From: Paracoccus yibinensis
GTDB lineage: Bacteria; Pseudomonadota; Alphaproteobacteria; Rhodobacterales; Rhodobacteraceae
Assembly: GCF_030846195.1 (NCBI RefSeq)
Contig: NZ_JAVCWH010000013.1
Span: 1-62,868 of the forward strand
Length of the DNA stretch: 62,868 bases
Direction: 5' to 3'
Below are positions 53,133 to 62,061 of the stretch, one piece after another. The notes below the pieces were generated by a model. The model did not search any database and was not told the origin of the DNA. It saw only the letters and a program-made list of their open reading frames with translations. The first letter of the stretch is position 1; each line of letters starts with the position of its first letter. A program made the translations under genes and the position numbers.

Positions 53133-55016
53133 ATGGGGCGGATCCTTCTTCTTCCGGCATTGCTGATGGTCACGACCGCGCAGGCCCAGCAGACCGAATG
53201 GAAGACCTTCCACGGCAATGCGATGGCGCAGAAATATTCCGCCTCGACCCAGATCACGCCCGAGAATGTCGGCGATCTGGAAAAGGCATGGGAGATCCAT
53301 ACCGGCGACGTTTCCGACGGATCGGGGGAACTGGTGGGCACTGTGTGGTCGGCCACGCCGATCCTCGCAAACGACCTTCTGTATGTCGGCACGCCGTTCT
53401 ATCGCATCTTCGCCGTCAGGCCCGACACGGGCGAGGTCGTCTGGACCTATGCCCCGGACGATACCGTGCTGAAACCCTTGACGCAGCCGGAATTGAAGAA
53501 CCGCGGCGTGACCTATTGGGAAGACGCCGGGGCATCCGGTCCCTGCGCCAAGCGCGTCTATATCGGCACCATGGACGCCCATCTTCACGCGGTCGATGCC
53601 GACACGGGTCAGCTTTGCGCCGATTTCGGCGATGGCGGCATCCTGAACGTGAACCAGTGGAACAAGCCTGACGCCAATTTCCCGCTGTCGCAGTTGCAGC
53701 CGCCGACGGTCTTCCGCGACAAGCTGCTGCTGGGCTGGGCCGGAAAGGACTGGTATGACGCCGAAAACCCGCTGGGATCGGTCTTTGCCGTGGACGCGCG
53801 CACCGGCGAACTGGAGTGGAGCTTTTATTCCATTCCCGAAGGCTATGACGGCACGACGGGCACCGCCAATGTCTGGACCGCCATGTCCGTGGACGAGGAA
53901 AACGGGCTGGTCTATCTGCCCGTGTCCAGCCCCAGTGCCGACTATTATGGCGGCACGCGCCTGGACCCGATCCCGCTTGCGACCTCGGTCACGGCCCTGA
54001 ACGGCGAGACAGGCGAAACCGTTTGGTCGCGGCAACTGGTCCATCACGACATCTGGGACTATGACACCGTCTCGGCCCCCACGCTGGTGGACATCCCGGC
54101 CGAGGGCGGGGCGACGCCCGCCTTGGTCCAGCCGACCAAGATGGGCTTTGCCTTCGTCCTGAACCGCCTGACCGGCGAGCCGATCTTCCCGATCGAGGAA
54201 CGGCCCGTCCCGGCATCGGATGTCGAGGGCGAGGTCGCCGCCCCGACCCAGCCCGTTCCCACGCTTCCTGCCTCGACGACGGGCGACGACTGGGGCGGGG
54301 TCTTCGGCCTGGCCGACATCGCGTCCCTTGGCTATTGCTCGCGCCGGTTCGAGGAGCTGCGCTATGACGGCCGTTATACCCCGCCCAGCCTGCAGGGGAC
54401 GCTGGCCTTTCCCGCCACGGCGGGCGGAATGCAGTGGGGTGGCGGGGCGGTCGATCCCGAAACGGGCATCTTCTATGTCAACAGTTCCCGCGTGGCGCAG
54501 ATCTATCAGCTGATCGAGCGCGAGGAATACGAGACCATGACATCGGGCGGCAGCGAGGCCGAGGGCGGCCTGTTCCCGATGTTTGGCACCCCCTTCGGCT
54601 TCCGGCTGGAAAACTTCCTGAACCCCTTCGGGATGCCCTGCTGGAAGCCGCCCTATGGCCTGATGACCGCCATCGACCTGAAGACCGGCGAGACGCTGTG
54701 GGAGGTGCCCTTCGGGCAGGTCCAGAAATGGGGCTTCTACATGCCCGAAAGCTGGGGCTCGCCCACCATCGGCGGGCCGGTCGTGACAGCGTCCGGGCTG
54801 ATCTTCATCGGGGCCTCCATGGACGCGCGGGTCAGGGCGCTGGATGCATCCTCTGGCGAGGTTCTGTGGAAGGCCCAGGTCGATGCCCCGGCGGTCTCGA
54901 ACCCGGCTGTCTATGACTACAAGGGCCGGCAATATGTGGTCTTTGCGGTTGGCGGCAATTCCATCATCAAGCCGCAGGTCGCCGACCAGCTGGTTGCCTT
55001 CGCCCTGCCGGAATAA
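53133..55016 (+). CDS. PQQ-dependent membrane-type glucose/aldose dehydrogenase, periplasmic part
   Basis: 627 residues. A signal peptide (GRILLLPALLMVTTAQA, cleavage after residue 18) is followed by an eight-bladed propeller with W-motif repeats (GEVVWTYAPD, GELEWSFYSI, GETVWSRQLV, GETLWEVPFG, GEVLWKAQVD). The LVHHDIWDYDTVSAP segment is typical of glucose/quinate-type quinoproteins. It oxidises aldoses (or polyol acids) in the periplasm and passes electrons to quinone. The gene directly follows the small membrane protein, which probably anchors it. Products could enter through the TRAP transporter. Confidence 0.9.
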   Translation: MGRILLLPALLMVTTAQAQQTEWKTFHGNAMAQKYSASTQITPENVGDLEKAWEIHTGDVSDGSGELVGTVWSATPILANDLLYVGTPFYRIFAVRPDTGEVVWTYAPDDTVLKPLTQPELKNRGVTYWEDAGASGPCAKRVYIGTMDAHLHAVDADTGQLCADFGDGGILNVNQWNKPDANFPLSQLQPPTVFRDKLLLGWAGKDWYDAENPLGSVFAVDARTGELEWSFYSIPEGYDGTTGTANVWTAMSVDEENGLVYLPVSSPSADYYGGTRLDPIPLATSVTALNGETGETVWSRQLVHHDIWDYDTVSAPTLVDIPAEGGATPALVQPTKMGFAFVLNRLTGEPIFPIEERPVPASDVEGEVAAPTQPVPTLPASTTGDDWGGVFGLADIASLGYCSRRFEELRYDGRYTPPSLQGTLAFPATAGGMQWGGGAVDPETGIFYVNSSRVAQIYQLIEREEYETMTSGGSEAEGGLFPMFGTPFGFRLENFLNPFGMPCWKPPYGLMTAIDLKTGETLWEVPFGQVQKWGFYMPESWGSPTIGGPVVTASGLIFIGASMDARVRALDASSGEVLWKAQVDAPAVSNPAVYDYKGRQYVVFAVGGNSIIKPQVADQLVAFALPE

Positions 55017-55103
55017 GGGCAGCGAAAGGCTGGCAGCCGCGTGCAGAGGGCGGCTATGACAATCCTCGCCTTCGTGTCCTGAACAATGGGTCCCGAGGGC
55101 GTG

Positions 55104-56012
55104 CTAGGGGACCGGACTGCCGGTCCGTTCCTGTCCCACCCATGCCAGGAAGGCTTCGCGCGCCCGCCTCCTGCCTGCATCCCGCGGCGTCAGATTGGAC
55201 CGGATCAGATAATAGTCGAACTCCTCCAGAACCGGGGTTTCCGACAGTTGCACAAGCCGGCCTTCCTTCAGGTCCGGCCCGATCATGGCAAGAGAGCAGA
55301 GCGCCACTCCCTGTCCCGCCAGGGCGGCGGCGCGCAACAGGTTGAAGTCCTCGAAGATGGCTCCTGGCAGGCGGTCAGGCACAACCGTTTCCGCACGCGC
55401 CAGCCATGTCTTCCAGCCCGACAGGTCGCTGTCATGCAACAGCCCCACCCCCAGCAGCCATTCGGCGGACAGGGCGACGGGATCGGTCCCGACCAGGGCA
55501 GGACTGGCGACGGGAACGCTGCGCCCGGACAGGAACGGTTCGGCCAGGATGCCCTCGGCCACGGGGCGGGTATCCGCAAAGGTGAACGCCACATCGGTGG
55601 TCGTGAAGTCGATCTCGTGGCCATGATGGGCATAGATCACGCGCAACTGGACATCGGGATGCAAGGCCCGGAACCGGGGCAGCCGGGGGATCAGCCAGCA
55701 GACCGCGACCGAGGGGATCGCCGCCACGACCACTGCCCCCTCTGCCGATGCGGGCCTTGCCCGGCGGCACGCGGCATCGATTCCGTCGAAAGCCGTCGTG
55801 AGATCGCGGGCCAAGGCGATGGCGCGCGGCAGCAGGCGTGGCGTCCGCCCGCTGCGGTCGAACAGCGACACACCCAGCCAGTCTTCCAGGTGCTTGATCT
55901 GATGACTGATCGCCGATTGCGTCACGCACAGATCCTCGGCGCCCGCGCGAAAGCTTCCTGTTCGGGCCACGGCCTCGAAGGCGCGCAGTGCATTCAGGGG
56001 AGGCTGGGACAT
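55104..56012 (-). CDS. LysR-family transcriptional regulator (GcvA-like)
   Basis: 302 residues with the N-terminal winged helix (LRAFEAVARTGSFRAGAEDL, CVTQSAISHQIKHLE) and a C-terminal effector domain with the GcvA-type segments VVAAIPSVAVCWLIPRLPRF and AALAGQGVALCSLAMI. It is divergent from the creatinase gene with 107 bases between, so it probably controls creatinase and the transporter downstream, in response to creatine, sarcosine or a related amino acid. Confidence 0.9.
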   Translation of the reverse strand: MSQPPLNALRAFEAVARTGSFRAGAEDLCVTQSAISHQIKHLEDWLGVSLFDRSGRTPRLLPRAIALARDLTTAFDGIDAACRRARPASAEGAVVVAAIPSVAVCWLIPRLPRFRALHPDVQLRVIYAHHGHEIDFTTTDVAFTFADTRPVAEGILAEPFLSGRSVPVASPALVGTDPVALSAEWLLGVGLLHDSDLSGWKTWLARAETVVPDRLPGAIFEDFNLLRAAALAGQGVALCSLAMIGPDLKEGRLVQLSETPVLEEFDYYLIRSNLTPRDAGRRRAREAFLAWVGQERTGSPVP

Positions 56013-56119
56013 CGTCTGCCTTCACATGAGAATACCTAATCACCGCTTTATAAATGGTCCTTTGACTGCTGCAAACGTTCTTCGCATTTTCAAGGAAATA
56101 TCATGCGAGGAGGAATGCC
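56013..56119. promoter_or_regulatory. Divergent promoter region lysR / creatinase
   Basis: This A/T-rich 107-base stretch contains TTTATAAA (near 56047-56055), a small palindrome that could be part of a promoter or LysR site, and GAGGAGGAA before the creatinase ATG. A full T-N11-A operator could not be fixed with confidence. Confidence 0.4.
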
Positions 56120-57358
56120 ATGAGTGAACGCGAAAGACTGCAGGACTTTGTCGGCAACGGGGACAAGGCAAAGGGCACCTTTTCGGACGCCGAGATGCAG
56201 CGGCGGCTGGATGCGATCCGCAAGTACATGGCCGACAAGGCCATCGACGCGGCATTGTTCACGTCCTATCACAACATCAACTACTATGCCGACTTCATGT
56301 TCTGCCAGTTCGGGCGGCGCTATGGCTTCTTTGTCGATCATGATCATGCCACGTCGATCAGCGCGGGCATCGACGGGGGCCAGCCATGGCGGCGCACCTT
56401 CGGCGGCCGGAACCTGACCTATACCGACTGGCAGAAGGACAACTATTTCCATGCCATTCGCCAGATCATCGGGGGCGCCAAGCGGATCGGGATCGAGTTC
56501 GACCACGTCAACATCGACCTGCTGAACCTTCTCAAGGCGGAATTCCCCGGCGTCGAGTTCGTGGACATCGCTGCCCCCGCCATGCGCCTGCGCATGATCA
56601 AGTCGGCCGAGGAGATCGCCCATATCACCGAAATGGCGCGCATCGCCGATATCGGCGGCGCGGCCTGCGTCGAAGCCACAGCCGTGGGCGTCCCCGAGCA
56701 CGAGGTGGCGCTGCATTCCACAGCGACCATGGTGCGAGAGATCGCGAAGTCCTGGCCCGAGGGCGAATTGCTGGACACCTGGACCTGGTTCCAGTCGGGC
56801 ATCAACACGGACGGCGCCCACAACCCGGTCACGTCGCGCCGGATCGAACGCGGCGACATCCTGTCGCTGAACTGCTTCCCGATGGTTGCCGGCTATTACG
56901 TCGCGCTGGAACGCACGCTGTTCGCCGAAGAAGCGAGCGACGAGCATATCCGCCTGTGGGACTTCAACTGCCAGGTTCACGACCGCGGCAAGGAACTTCT
57001 GGTGCCGGGTGCCCGCTGTTCCGACATCGCGGCCGAACTGAACGAGATGTATGCCGCCCAGAACCTGCTGCAATACCGCAGCTTCGGCTATGGCCACAGC
57101 TTCGGCGTCTTGTCGCACTATTACGGTCGCGAGGCGGGGCTGGAACTGCGCGAGGATTGCGACACCGTTCTGGAACCCGGCATGGTCGTCAGCATGGAGC
57201 CGATGATCACCATCCCCGAAGGCCAGCCGGGCGCCGGGGGATATCGCGAACACGACATCCTGGTGATCGAGGAAGGCGGCAACCGCAACATCACCGGCTT
57301 CCCCTATGGTCCCGAGCACCTGATCGTCAGGAAGGCGGGCAAGGCCAAGGCCGCCTGA
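56120..57358 (+). CDS. Creatinase (creatine amidinohydrolase)
   Basis: A 412-residue M24/pita-bread protein that hydrolyses creatine to sarcosine and urea. It follows Pseudomonas creatinase closely through FTSYHNINYYADF, SAGIDGGQPWRRT, LMDTWTWFQSGIN-like TWTWFQSGINTDGAHNPVT with catalytic His234, SFGYGHSFGVLSHYYGREAG and EPGMVVSMEPM. The metal ligands of aminopeptidase P are replaced, as expected for creatinase. A strong GAGGAGG site precedes the ATG. It is followed by a hairpin and a transporter gene. Confidence 0.93.
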   Translation: MSERERLQDFVGNGDKAKGTFSDAEMQRRLDAIRKYMADKAIDAALFTSYHNINYYADFMFCQFGRRYGFFVDHDHATSISAGIDGGQPWRRTFGGRNLTYTDWQKDNYFHAIRQIIGGAKRIGIEFDHVNIDLLNLLKAEFPGVEFVDIAAPAMRLRMIKSAEEIAHITEMARIADIGGAACVEATAVGVPEHEVALHSTATMVREIAKSWPEGELLDTWTWFQSGINTDGAHNPVTSRRIERGDILSLNCFPMVAGYYVALERTLFAEEASDEHIRLWDFNCQVHDRGKELLVPGARCSDIAAELNEMYAAQNLLQYRSFGYGHSFGVLSHYYGREAGLELREDCDTVLEPGMVVSMEPMITIPEGQPGAGGYREHDILVIEEGGNRNITGFPYGPEHLIVRKAGKAKAA

Positions 57359-57365
57359 GATGACG

Positions 57366-57391
57366 ACCGGCGGGGCGCAGGCCCCGCCGGT
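57366..57391 (+). terminator. Terminator-like hairpin after creatinase
   Basis: A perfect 11-bp stem, ACCGGCGGGGC (57366-57376) with GCCCCGCCGGT (57381-57391), and a GCAG tetraloop, then TCGCTTTC. It lies 7 bases after the creatinase stop and probably reduces read-through into the transporter gene. Confidence 0.7.
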
Positions 57392-57488
57392 TCGCTTTCG
57401 GAAAGATGCGAAAGCCGTCCGGCAGACCGGGAGGGTCGGGCCGGCAACGATGACACATGCCATCATCGGTCCACATGGGAGGAGAACC

Positions 57489-58817
57489 ATGACCGCCATG
57501 ACCATCCCCGCCGCGGCGGGCCCGGATACCAGTGCAGATGCCAAGGCCACGCCGGCCGTCCTGCGCAAGGTTCTGACCGCAAGCTTCATCGGCAATTTCG
57601 TCGAATGGTTCGACTATGCGTCCTACGGCTATTTCGCGACGGTGATCGCCGTTGTCTTTTTCCCCGACATCGCACCGTCGGCCGCGCTGATGGCGACTTT
57701 CGCGGTCTTCGCCATCTCGTTCGTCATCCGCCCGATCGGCGGCATCGTCTGGGGCAGCATCGGCGACCGCGTCGGCCGCAAGACGGCATTGTCCTGGTCG
57801 ATCCTGATCATGTCCGGCGCGACGACCCTGATCGCGCTTCTTCCCGGTTACGCACAGATCGGCATCGCCGCGCCGATCCTGCTGCTGGTCCTGCGCATGG
57901 TGCAGGGGTTTTCCGCGTCCGGCGAATATGCGGGGGCGGCATCGTTCCTGGCCGAATACGCCCCGCCCGAAAAGCGCGGCTTCTATACCAGCATGGTTCC
58001 AGCCAGCACCGCAGCGGGGCTTTTGGCGGGGTCGCTGATATCGGCCCTGCTGTTCTCGGTGCTGGACACCGGGCAGTTGCAGGACTGGGGCTGGCGCCTG
58101 CCGTTGCTGCTGGCGTTCCCGATGGGCCTTGTCGGCCTCTACATCCGGCTGAAGCTTGAGGACACGCCCAAGTTCCGCGAAATGGAAGCGCAGCATCATG
58201 TCCCGGCCACGCCCACGCGCGAGTTGTTCACCACCTATCGCAAGCCGATGGTGCGTGCCTTTGCGGTCACCTGCCTCAACGCGGTCGGCTTCTACCTGAT
58301 CCTCAGCTACATGCCCACCTATCTGATCACCGAGATGGGCATGGACGAAAGCGCGTCGTTCCTGGCCAACAGCATTGCGCTGACCGTCTATATCTTCCTG
58401 ATCTTCCTGATGGGCGCGTTGTCGGACAGGTTCGGGCGAAGAACTGCGCTGATCAGTGCCTCGGTGCTGTTCATCCTGCTGACGGTGCCGCTGTTCGGGA
58501 TGCTGAATGGGGCAACTTTCGGCATGATCGTCCTGATCCAGGTTGTCTTCGGCGCCCTGCTGACGGTGAACGACGGCACGCTGCCCTGCTTCCTGACCGA
58601 GATCTTTCCGACGCGCGTGCGCTATTCCGGTTTCGCCTTCAGCTTCAACACCGCCAACGCGCTGTTTGGCGGCACCGCGCCCTTCATTGCCACCTGGCTG
58701 ATCGCGGCCACGGGCAGCAAGGCCGCCCCGGCCTGGTTCCTGGTGGCCGCGGCCGTCGTCGCCCTGTTGGCCATGCTGTCCTGCCGCGAAACGGCCGGAC
58801 GGCCCTTGGAGGACTGA
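57489..58817 (+). CDS. MFS transporter, metabolite:H+ symporter (MHS/ProP-like)
   Basis: 442 residues with 12 predicted helices. MHS family marks are the start FIGNFVEWFDYASYGYF, the loop GSIGDRVGRKTALSW, RMVQGFSASGEYAGA and GALSDRFGRRTALI. Relatives import proline/betaine, dicarboxylates or alpha-ketoglutarate. GGAGGAG precedes the ATG at 57489. Next to creatinase it may import creatine, sarcosine or a related compound. A small 6-bp GC hairpin follows the stop near 58819-58840. Confidence 0.9.
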   Translation: MTAMTIPAAAGPDTSADAKATPAVLRKVLTASFIGNFVEWFDYASYGYFATVIAVVFFPDIAPSAALMATFAVFAISFVIRPIGGIVWGSIGDRVGRKTALSWSILIMSGATTLIALLPGYAQIGIAAPILLLVLRMVQGFSASGEYAGAASFLAEYAPPEKRGFYTSMVPASTAAGLLAGSLISALLFSVLDTGQLQDWGWRLPLLLAFPMGLVGLYIRLKLEDTPKFREMEAQHHVPATPTRELFTTYRKPMVRAFAVTCLNAVGFYLILSYMPTYLITEMGMDESASFLANSIALTVYIFLIFLMGALSDRFGRRTALISASVLFILLTVPLFGMLNGATFGMIVLIQVVFGALLTVNDGTLPCFLTEIFPTRVRYSGFAFSFNTANALFGGTAPFIATWLIAATGSKAAPAWFLVAAAVVALLAMLSCRETAGRPLED

Positions 58818-59015
58818 AGCCGCCTTGCGGATGCGGCGGCATCACACCCCGCCGTCGAAGGACATCCCGCTCGGAACGTGAGCGTATCTCATCGCGGCGT
58901 GAGGAAAGCTCCTTTGACAAAAGGGTCATCTGGACGCTCCGATGACGAAGAAAGACTGCCATCCCTGCCGACCCGGCCAAGGTGATGAACTTGCACAACC
59001 ATCATGGGACGCATC

Positions 59016-60092
59016 ATGAAGACATCTCTTATCCTCGGCACCGCACTGGCCTTGGTTGCAACGGCAGGGATGGCGGAACAGATCACCGTCATGTCCTGGG
59101 GCGGCACCTACAGTCAAAGCCAGGTCGAAGCCTATCAAAAGCCCTTCACGGCCCAGACCGGGATCGTCGTCAATTCCGTGGACAGCGACAATCCCGCCAT
59201 CCCCATCAAGGCCCAGGTCGAGGCCGGCAATGTCACCACCGATGTGGTGGACATCGAATATCCCGACGCGATCCGCCTGTGCGACGAAGGCCTGCTGGAG
59301 GAGATCGACCCCGCCATGCTGCCCCCCGCGCCGGACGGCACGCCCGCGACCGAGGACTTTCTTCCTCAGGGTCTCAGCGACTGCGCCGTGGGCTCGATCG
59401 TCTTCTCGACCGTCTATGCCTATGACCGCACCCGCTTCCCGGACAACCCGCCCTCGACCATTGCCGATTTCTTCGACACGACGGCGTTTCCCGGCAAGCG
59501 CGGCCTGAAGAAGGCGCCCAAGGCGCTGCTGGAGATGGCGCTGATGGGGGACGGCGTTCCTGCCGATCAGGTCTATGACCTGCTGTCCACCCCCGAAGGC
59601 GTCGATCGCGCCTTCGCCAAGCTGGATACGATCAAGAACGACGTCGTCTGGTGGGAAACCGGGGCGCAGGCGCCGCAGCTTCTGGCCGACGGAGAGGTGG
59701 TGATGTCCACCGCCTATAATGGCCGGATCTTCAATGCCGCCGTGTCCGAGGGCCGCCCCTTCGACATCGTCTGGGACGGGCAGGTTTACGAATACAACCT
59801 GTTCGCCATTCCGAAGGGCGCCCCGCACAAGGACGCGGCCCTGAAATACATCGCCTTCGCCACCGACACGCAAAGGCTGGCGGATCAGGCGAAGTGGATC
59901 AGCTATGGGCCGGCCCGCAAGTCGTCCGCACCCCTGGTCGGTCTTTACCAGGACGGCAAGACCGAGATGGCTCCGAACATGCCCACCAACCCTGACAACA
60001 TGAAGAACGCGCTGGGGTCGTCCTATGACTTCTGGGTCGATCACGAGGCCGAGTTGACCGAACGCTTCAACGCCTGGCTGTCGGCAGGCTGA
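59016..60092 (+). CDS. Extracellular solute-binding protein (PotD-like, polyamine/opine type)
   Basis: 358 residues with a signal peptide (TSLILGTALALVATAGMA, cleavage near residue 20) and the class of ABC binding protein that starts QITVMSWGGTYSQSQVEAY. WGG-x-Y, DVVDIEYPDAIRLCDEG, ADFFDTTAFPGKRGL and NGRIFNAA are family segments. A GGGA site supports 59016; an ATG four codons upstream is possible. No permease or ATPase genes follow in the window, so it is an orphan or its partners lie elsewhere. A guanidino or amine ligand would fit the creatinase neighbour. Confidence 0.9.
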   Translation: MKTSLILGTALALVATAGMAEQITVMSWGGTYSQSQVEAYQKPFTAQTGIVVNSVDSDNPAIPIKAQVEAGNVTTDVVDIEYPDAIRLCDEGLLEEIDPAMLPPAPDGTPATEDFLPQGLSDCAVGSIVFSTVYAYDRTRFPDNPPSTIADFFDTTAFPGKRGLKKAPKALLEMALMGDGVPADQVYDLLSTPEGVDRAFAKLDTIKNDVVWWETGAQAPQLLADGEVVMSTAYNGRIFNAAVSEGRPFDIVWDGQVYEYNLFAIPKGAPHKDAALKYIAFATDTQRLADQAKWISYGPARKSSAPLVGLYQDGKTEMAPNMPTNPDNMKNALGSSYDFWVDHEAELTERFNAWLSAG

Positions 60093-61002
60093 GAACGCGG
60101 CCTTCCGGTCGGATGTGGAGCTGTATGGTCCAGAATTCCGTTGTCGTGCAGGCCGCCGTCGGGCGGATCACGGCCGCGGTCTGGATCACCTCCTGCATTC
60201 TGTTGAGCCGCGCTGCGCGCCGATCACATTCCGGCAGAAACGCCCGTGATCTGATCCTGGCGGAACCACCGTTGCGGCGGTTGCGGCGGCCGCATCCGAA
60301 ATCGTCGCCGCGAATGTCCTTGCGCTGCTTCGCAACGCGCTGATTGCGCCGCCTCCGTGCCGCATAGGGCCTGGCGGACCCTGGCGACGGCTTCTGGTTC
60401 CCAATGTTCCTTGCGGCAGGCAGGGGCATCGAACGTTGTTCGATGGCTTGGCCGACGCCCTGGGACGATTTCATCGCCACTGCCCGCTCCCTGGTGGGAC
60501 TGGACGGGCTGCGCACCGGCTGGGCGCCCCTGGACAGGGTTCCGGGCAGGCCGGAAGGCGCGTCGGCTTGCCAAGGCCACCATCTTTCGCCGGGCGCTGC
60601 GCCCTCGGCCGATCCATGCCATCGTCGTGCGGTCCACCGTCATGGGAAAAGGCGTCGGGCGGCTGTCCTGTTGCCGGCCTTCGGATCGGGGCGGGGTCCC
60701 GGTGCGGATCGCGACCGGCTTCCTCAAGAAGCAGTGGTGCAATACCTGCCCCGCCTGCTGCTGGGCAGGCGCTTGCGGCCGAACTCCGTCAAGGGTGGTC
60801 AATCCGACCGGCAGCAAGTGCGGGGGGGGGGGGGGACATCATACTTCGGCGGCCCAAGGGCGAAATGGCGGAGCAAATACCCGAACAGCAGCATGGACTG
60901 GACCGGTGCTTCATGAAAGCCTTGGCAAGGCCCATACTGGACCTTGACCGCAGGCCATCCTTGGCCTTTCAGCGCCATCCGAACACGCGGGAACCGCCAC
61001 CC
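60093..61002. other. 910-base stretch without an intact gene, with a 14-G tract
   Basis: Frames of 70-200 codons run on both strands but switch frame repeatedly and show no ribosome site or family I know, so this looks like decayed coding DNA or dense non-coding DNA. A run of 14 G lies at 60822-60835. No terminator after the binding protein and no clear promoter for the polyketide synthase were identified. Confidence 0.4.
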
Positions 61003-62061
61003 ATGACCGCAGACCAGACCGACATCCGGCCCCGGCTTCTGTCCATCGCCACGGCGGTGCCGCCCCATCCCATGGATCAGGACGACATCCTGCGCGAGTC
61101 CCGCGCGCTGCTGCAGTCGCGCTTTGCCCAGTTCGACCGCCTGGCTCCGGCCTTCCGCAACGCGGGCATCGAACGGCGCTATTCGGTGGTGCCGCTGGAC
61201 TGGTTCCGCCAGCCGCATGGCTGGGTGGACCGGACGGCGGCCTTCGCGGCAGGCGCGGCCGACCTGTTCCGGCGGGCAGCAGGCGCGGCCCTGGACCAGG
61301 CGGGGCTGCGTGCCGATCAGGTGGACATCATCGTCACCGTCTGCTCGACCGGGATCGTCACCCCCACGCTCGAGGCGCTTGTCGCCCGCGACATGGGCTT
61401 TCGCGCCGACGTCATGCGCGTGCCCGTCTTCGGCCTGGGCTGCGCGGGGGGCGTGTCGGGCCTGTCGGTCGCCGCCGACCTGGCGGCAGCCCGGCCCGGC
61501 GCGGTGGTGCTGCTGGTCGCGGTCGAGACCTGCACCCTGCTGTTCCGCCTGGACCGGCTGGCCAAGGCCGACATCATCGCCACGGCGCTGTTCGGCGACG
61601 GCGCGGCGGCGGTCGTGCTGCGCGCAGGCATGGATGCGGACGACGCGCGGCCCCGGATCGGCCGGGGCCTGCAGCACATGTGGCCCGATACGCTGGGCAT
61701 CATGGGCTGGACGGTCGAGGAAACCGGCCTTGGCGTGATCTTCGACCGCTCGATCCCCGACTTCGCCGAGGCCGAGCTGCGCGCCGCCCTGGACAACCTG
61801 GCGCCCGGCCGGTCCGTGGACCGCTATGTCTGCCATCCGGGCGGCGCCAAGGTCATCACCGCGCTTGAGGCGACACTGGATCTGGCGCCGGGGGCGCTGG
61901 ATGTCGAACGGCGGGTGCTGGCCCAGAACGGCAACATGTCCGCCCCGACCGTGCTGTTCGTGCTGGCCGAAGTGCTGCGGGAAACGCCGCCGCCGAAGCT
62001 GATGGCGATGGCGCTGGGACCGGGCTTCACGCTTTCGGTTCTGCCGATCACGGTGGACTAG
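61003..62061 (+). CDS. Type III polyketide synthase (chalcone synthase-like)
   Basis: 352 residues with the triad Cys147 (FGLGCAGGVSG), His278 (CHPGGAKV) and Asn311 (NGNMSAPT). Bacterial enzymes of this type condense malonyl-CoA onto fatty acyl-CoA starters, giving alkylpyrones or alkylresorcinols. The ATG at 61003 has only a distant GGGAA upstream. It is directly followed by a membrane methyltransferase gene, the arrangement known from B. subtilis bpsA-bpsB, so an O-methylated alkylpyrone or similar lipid is a reasonable product. Confidence 0.9.
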   Translation: MTADQTDIRPRLLSIATAVPPHPMDQDDILRESRALLQSRFAQFDRLAPAFRNAGIERRYSVVPLDWFRQPHGWVDRTAAFAAGAADLFRRAAGAALDQAGLRADQVDIIVTVCSTGIVTPTLEALVARDMGFRADVMRVPVFGLGCAGGVSGLSVAADLAAARPGAVVLLVAVETCTLLFRLDRLAKADIIATALFGDGAAAVVLRAGMDADDARPRIGRGLQHMWPDTLGIMGWTVEETGLGVIFDRSIPDFAEAELRAALDNLAPGRSVDRYVCHPGGAKVITALEATLDLAPGALDVERRVLAQNGNMSAPTVLFVLAEVLRETPPPKLMAMALGPGFTLSVLPITVD

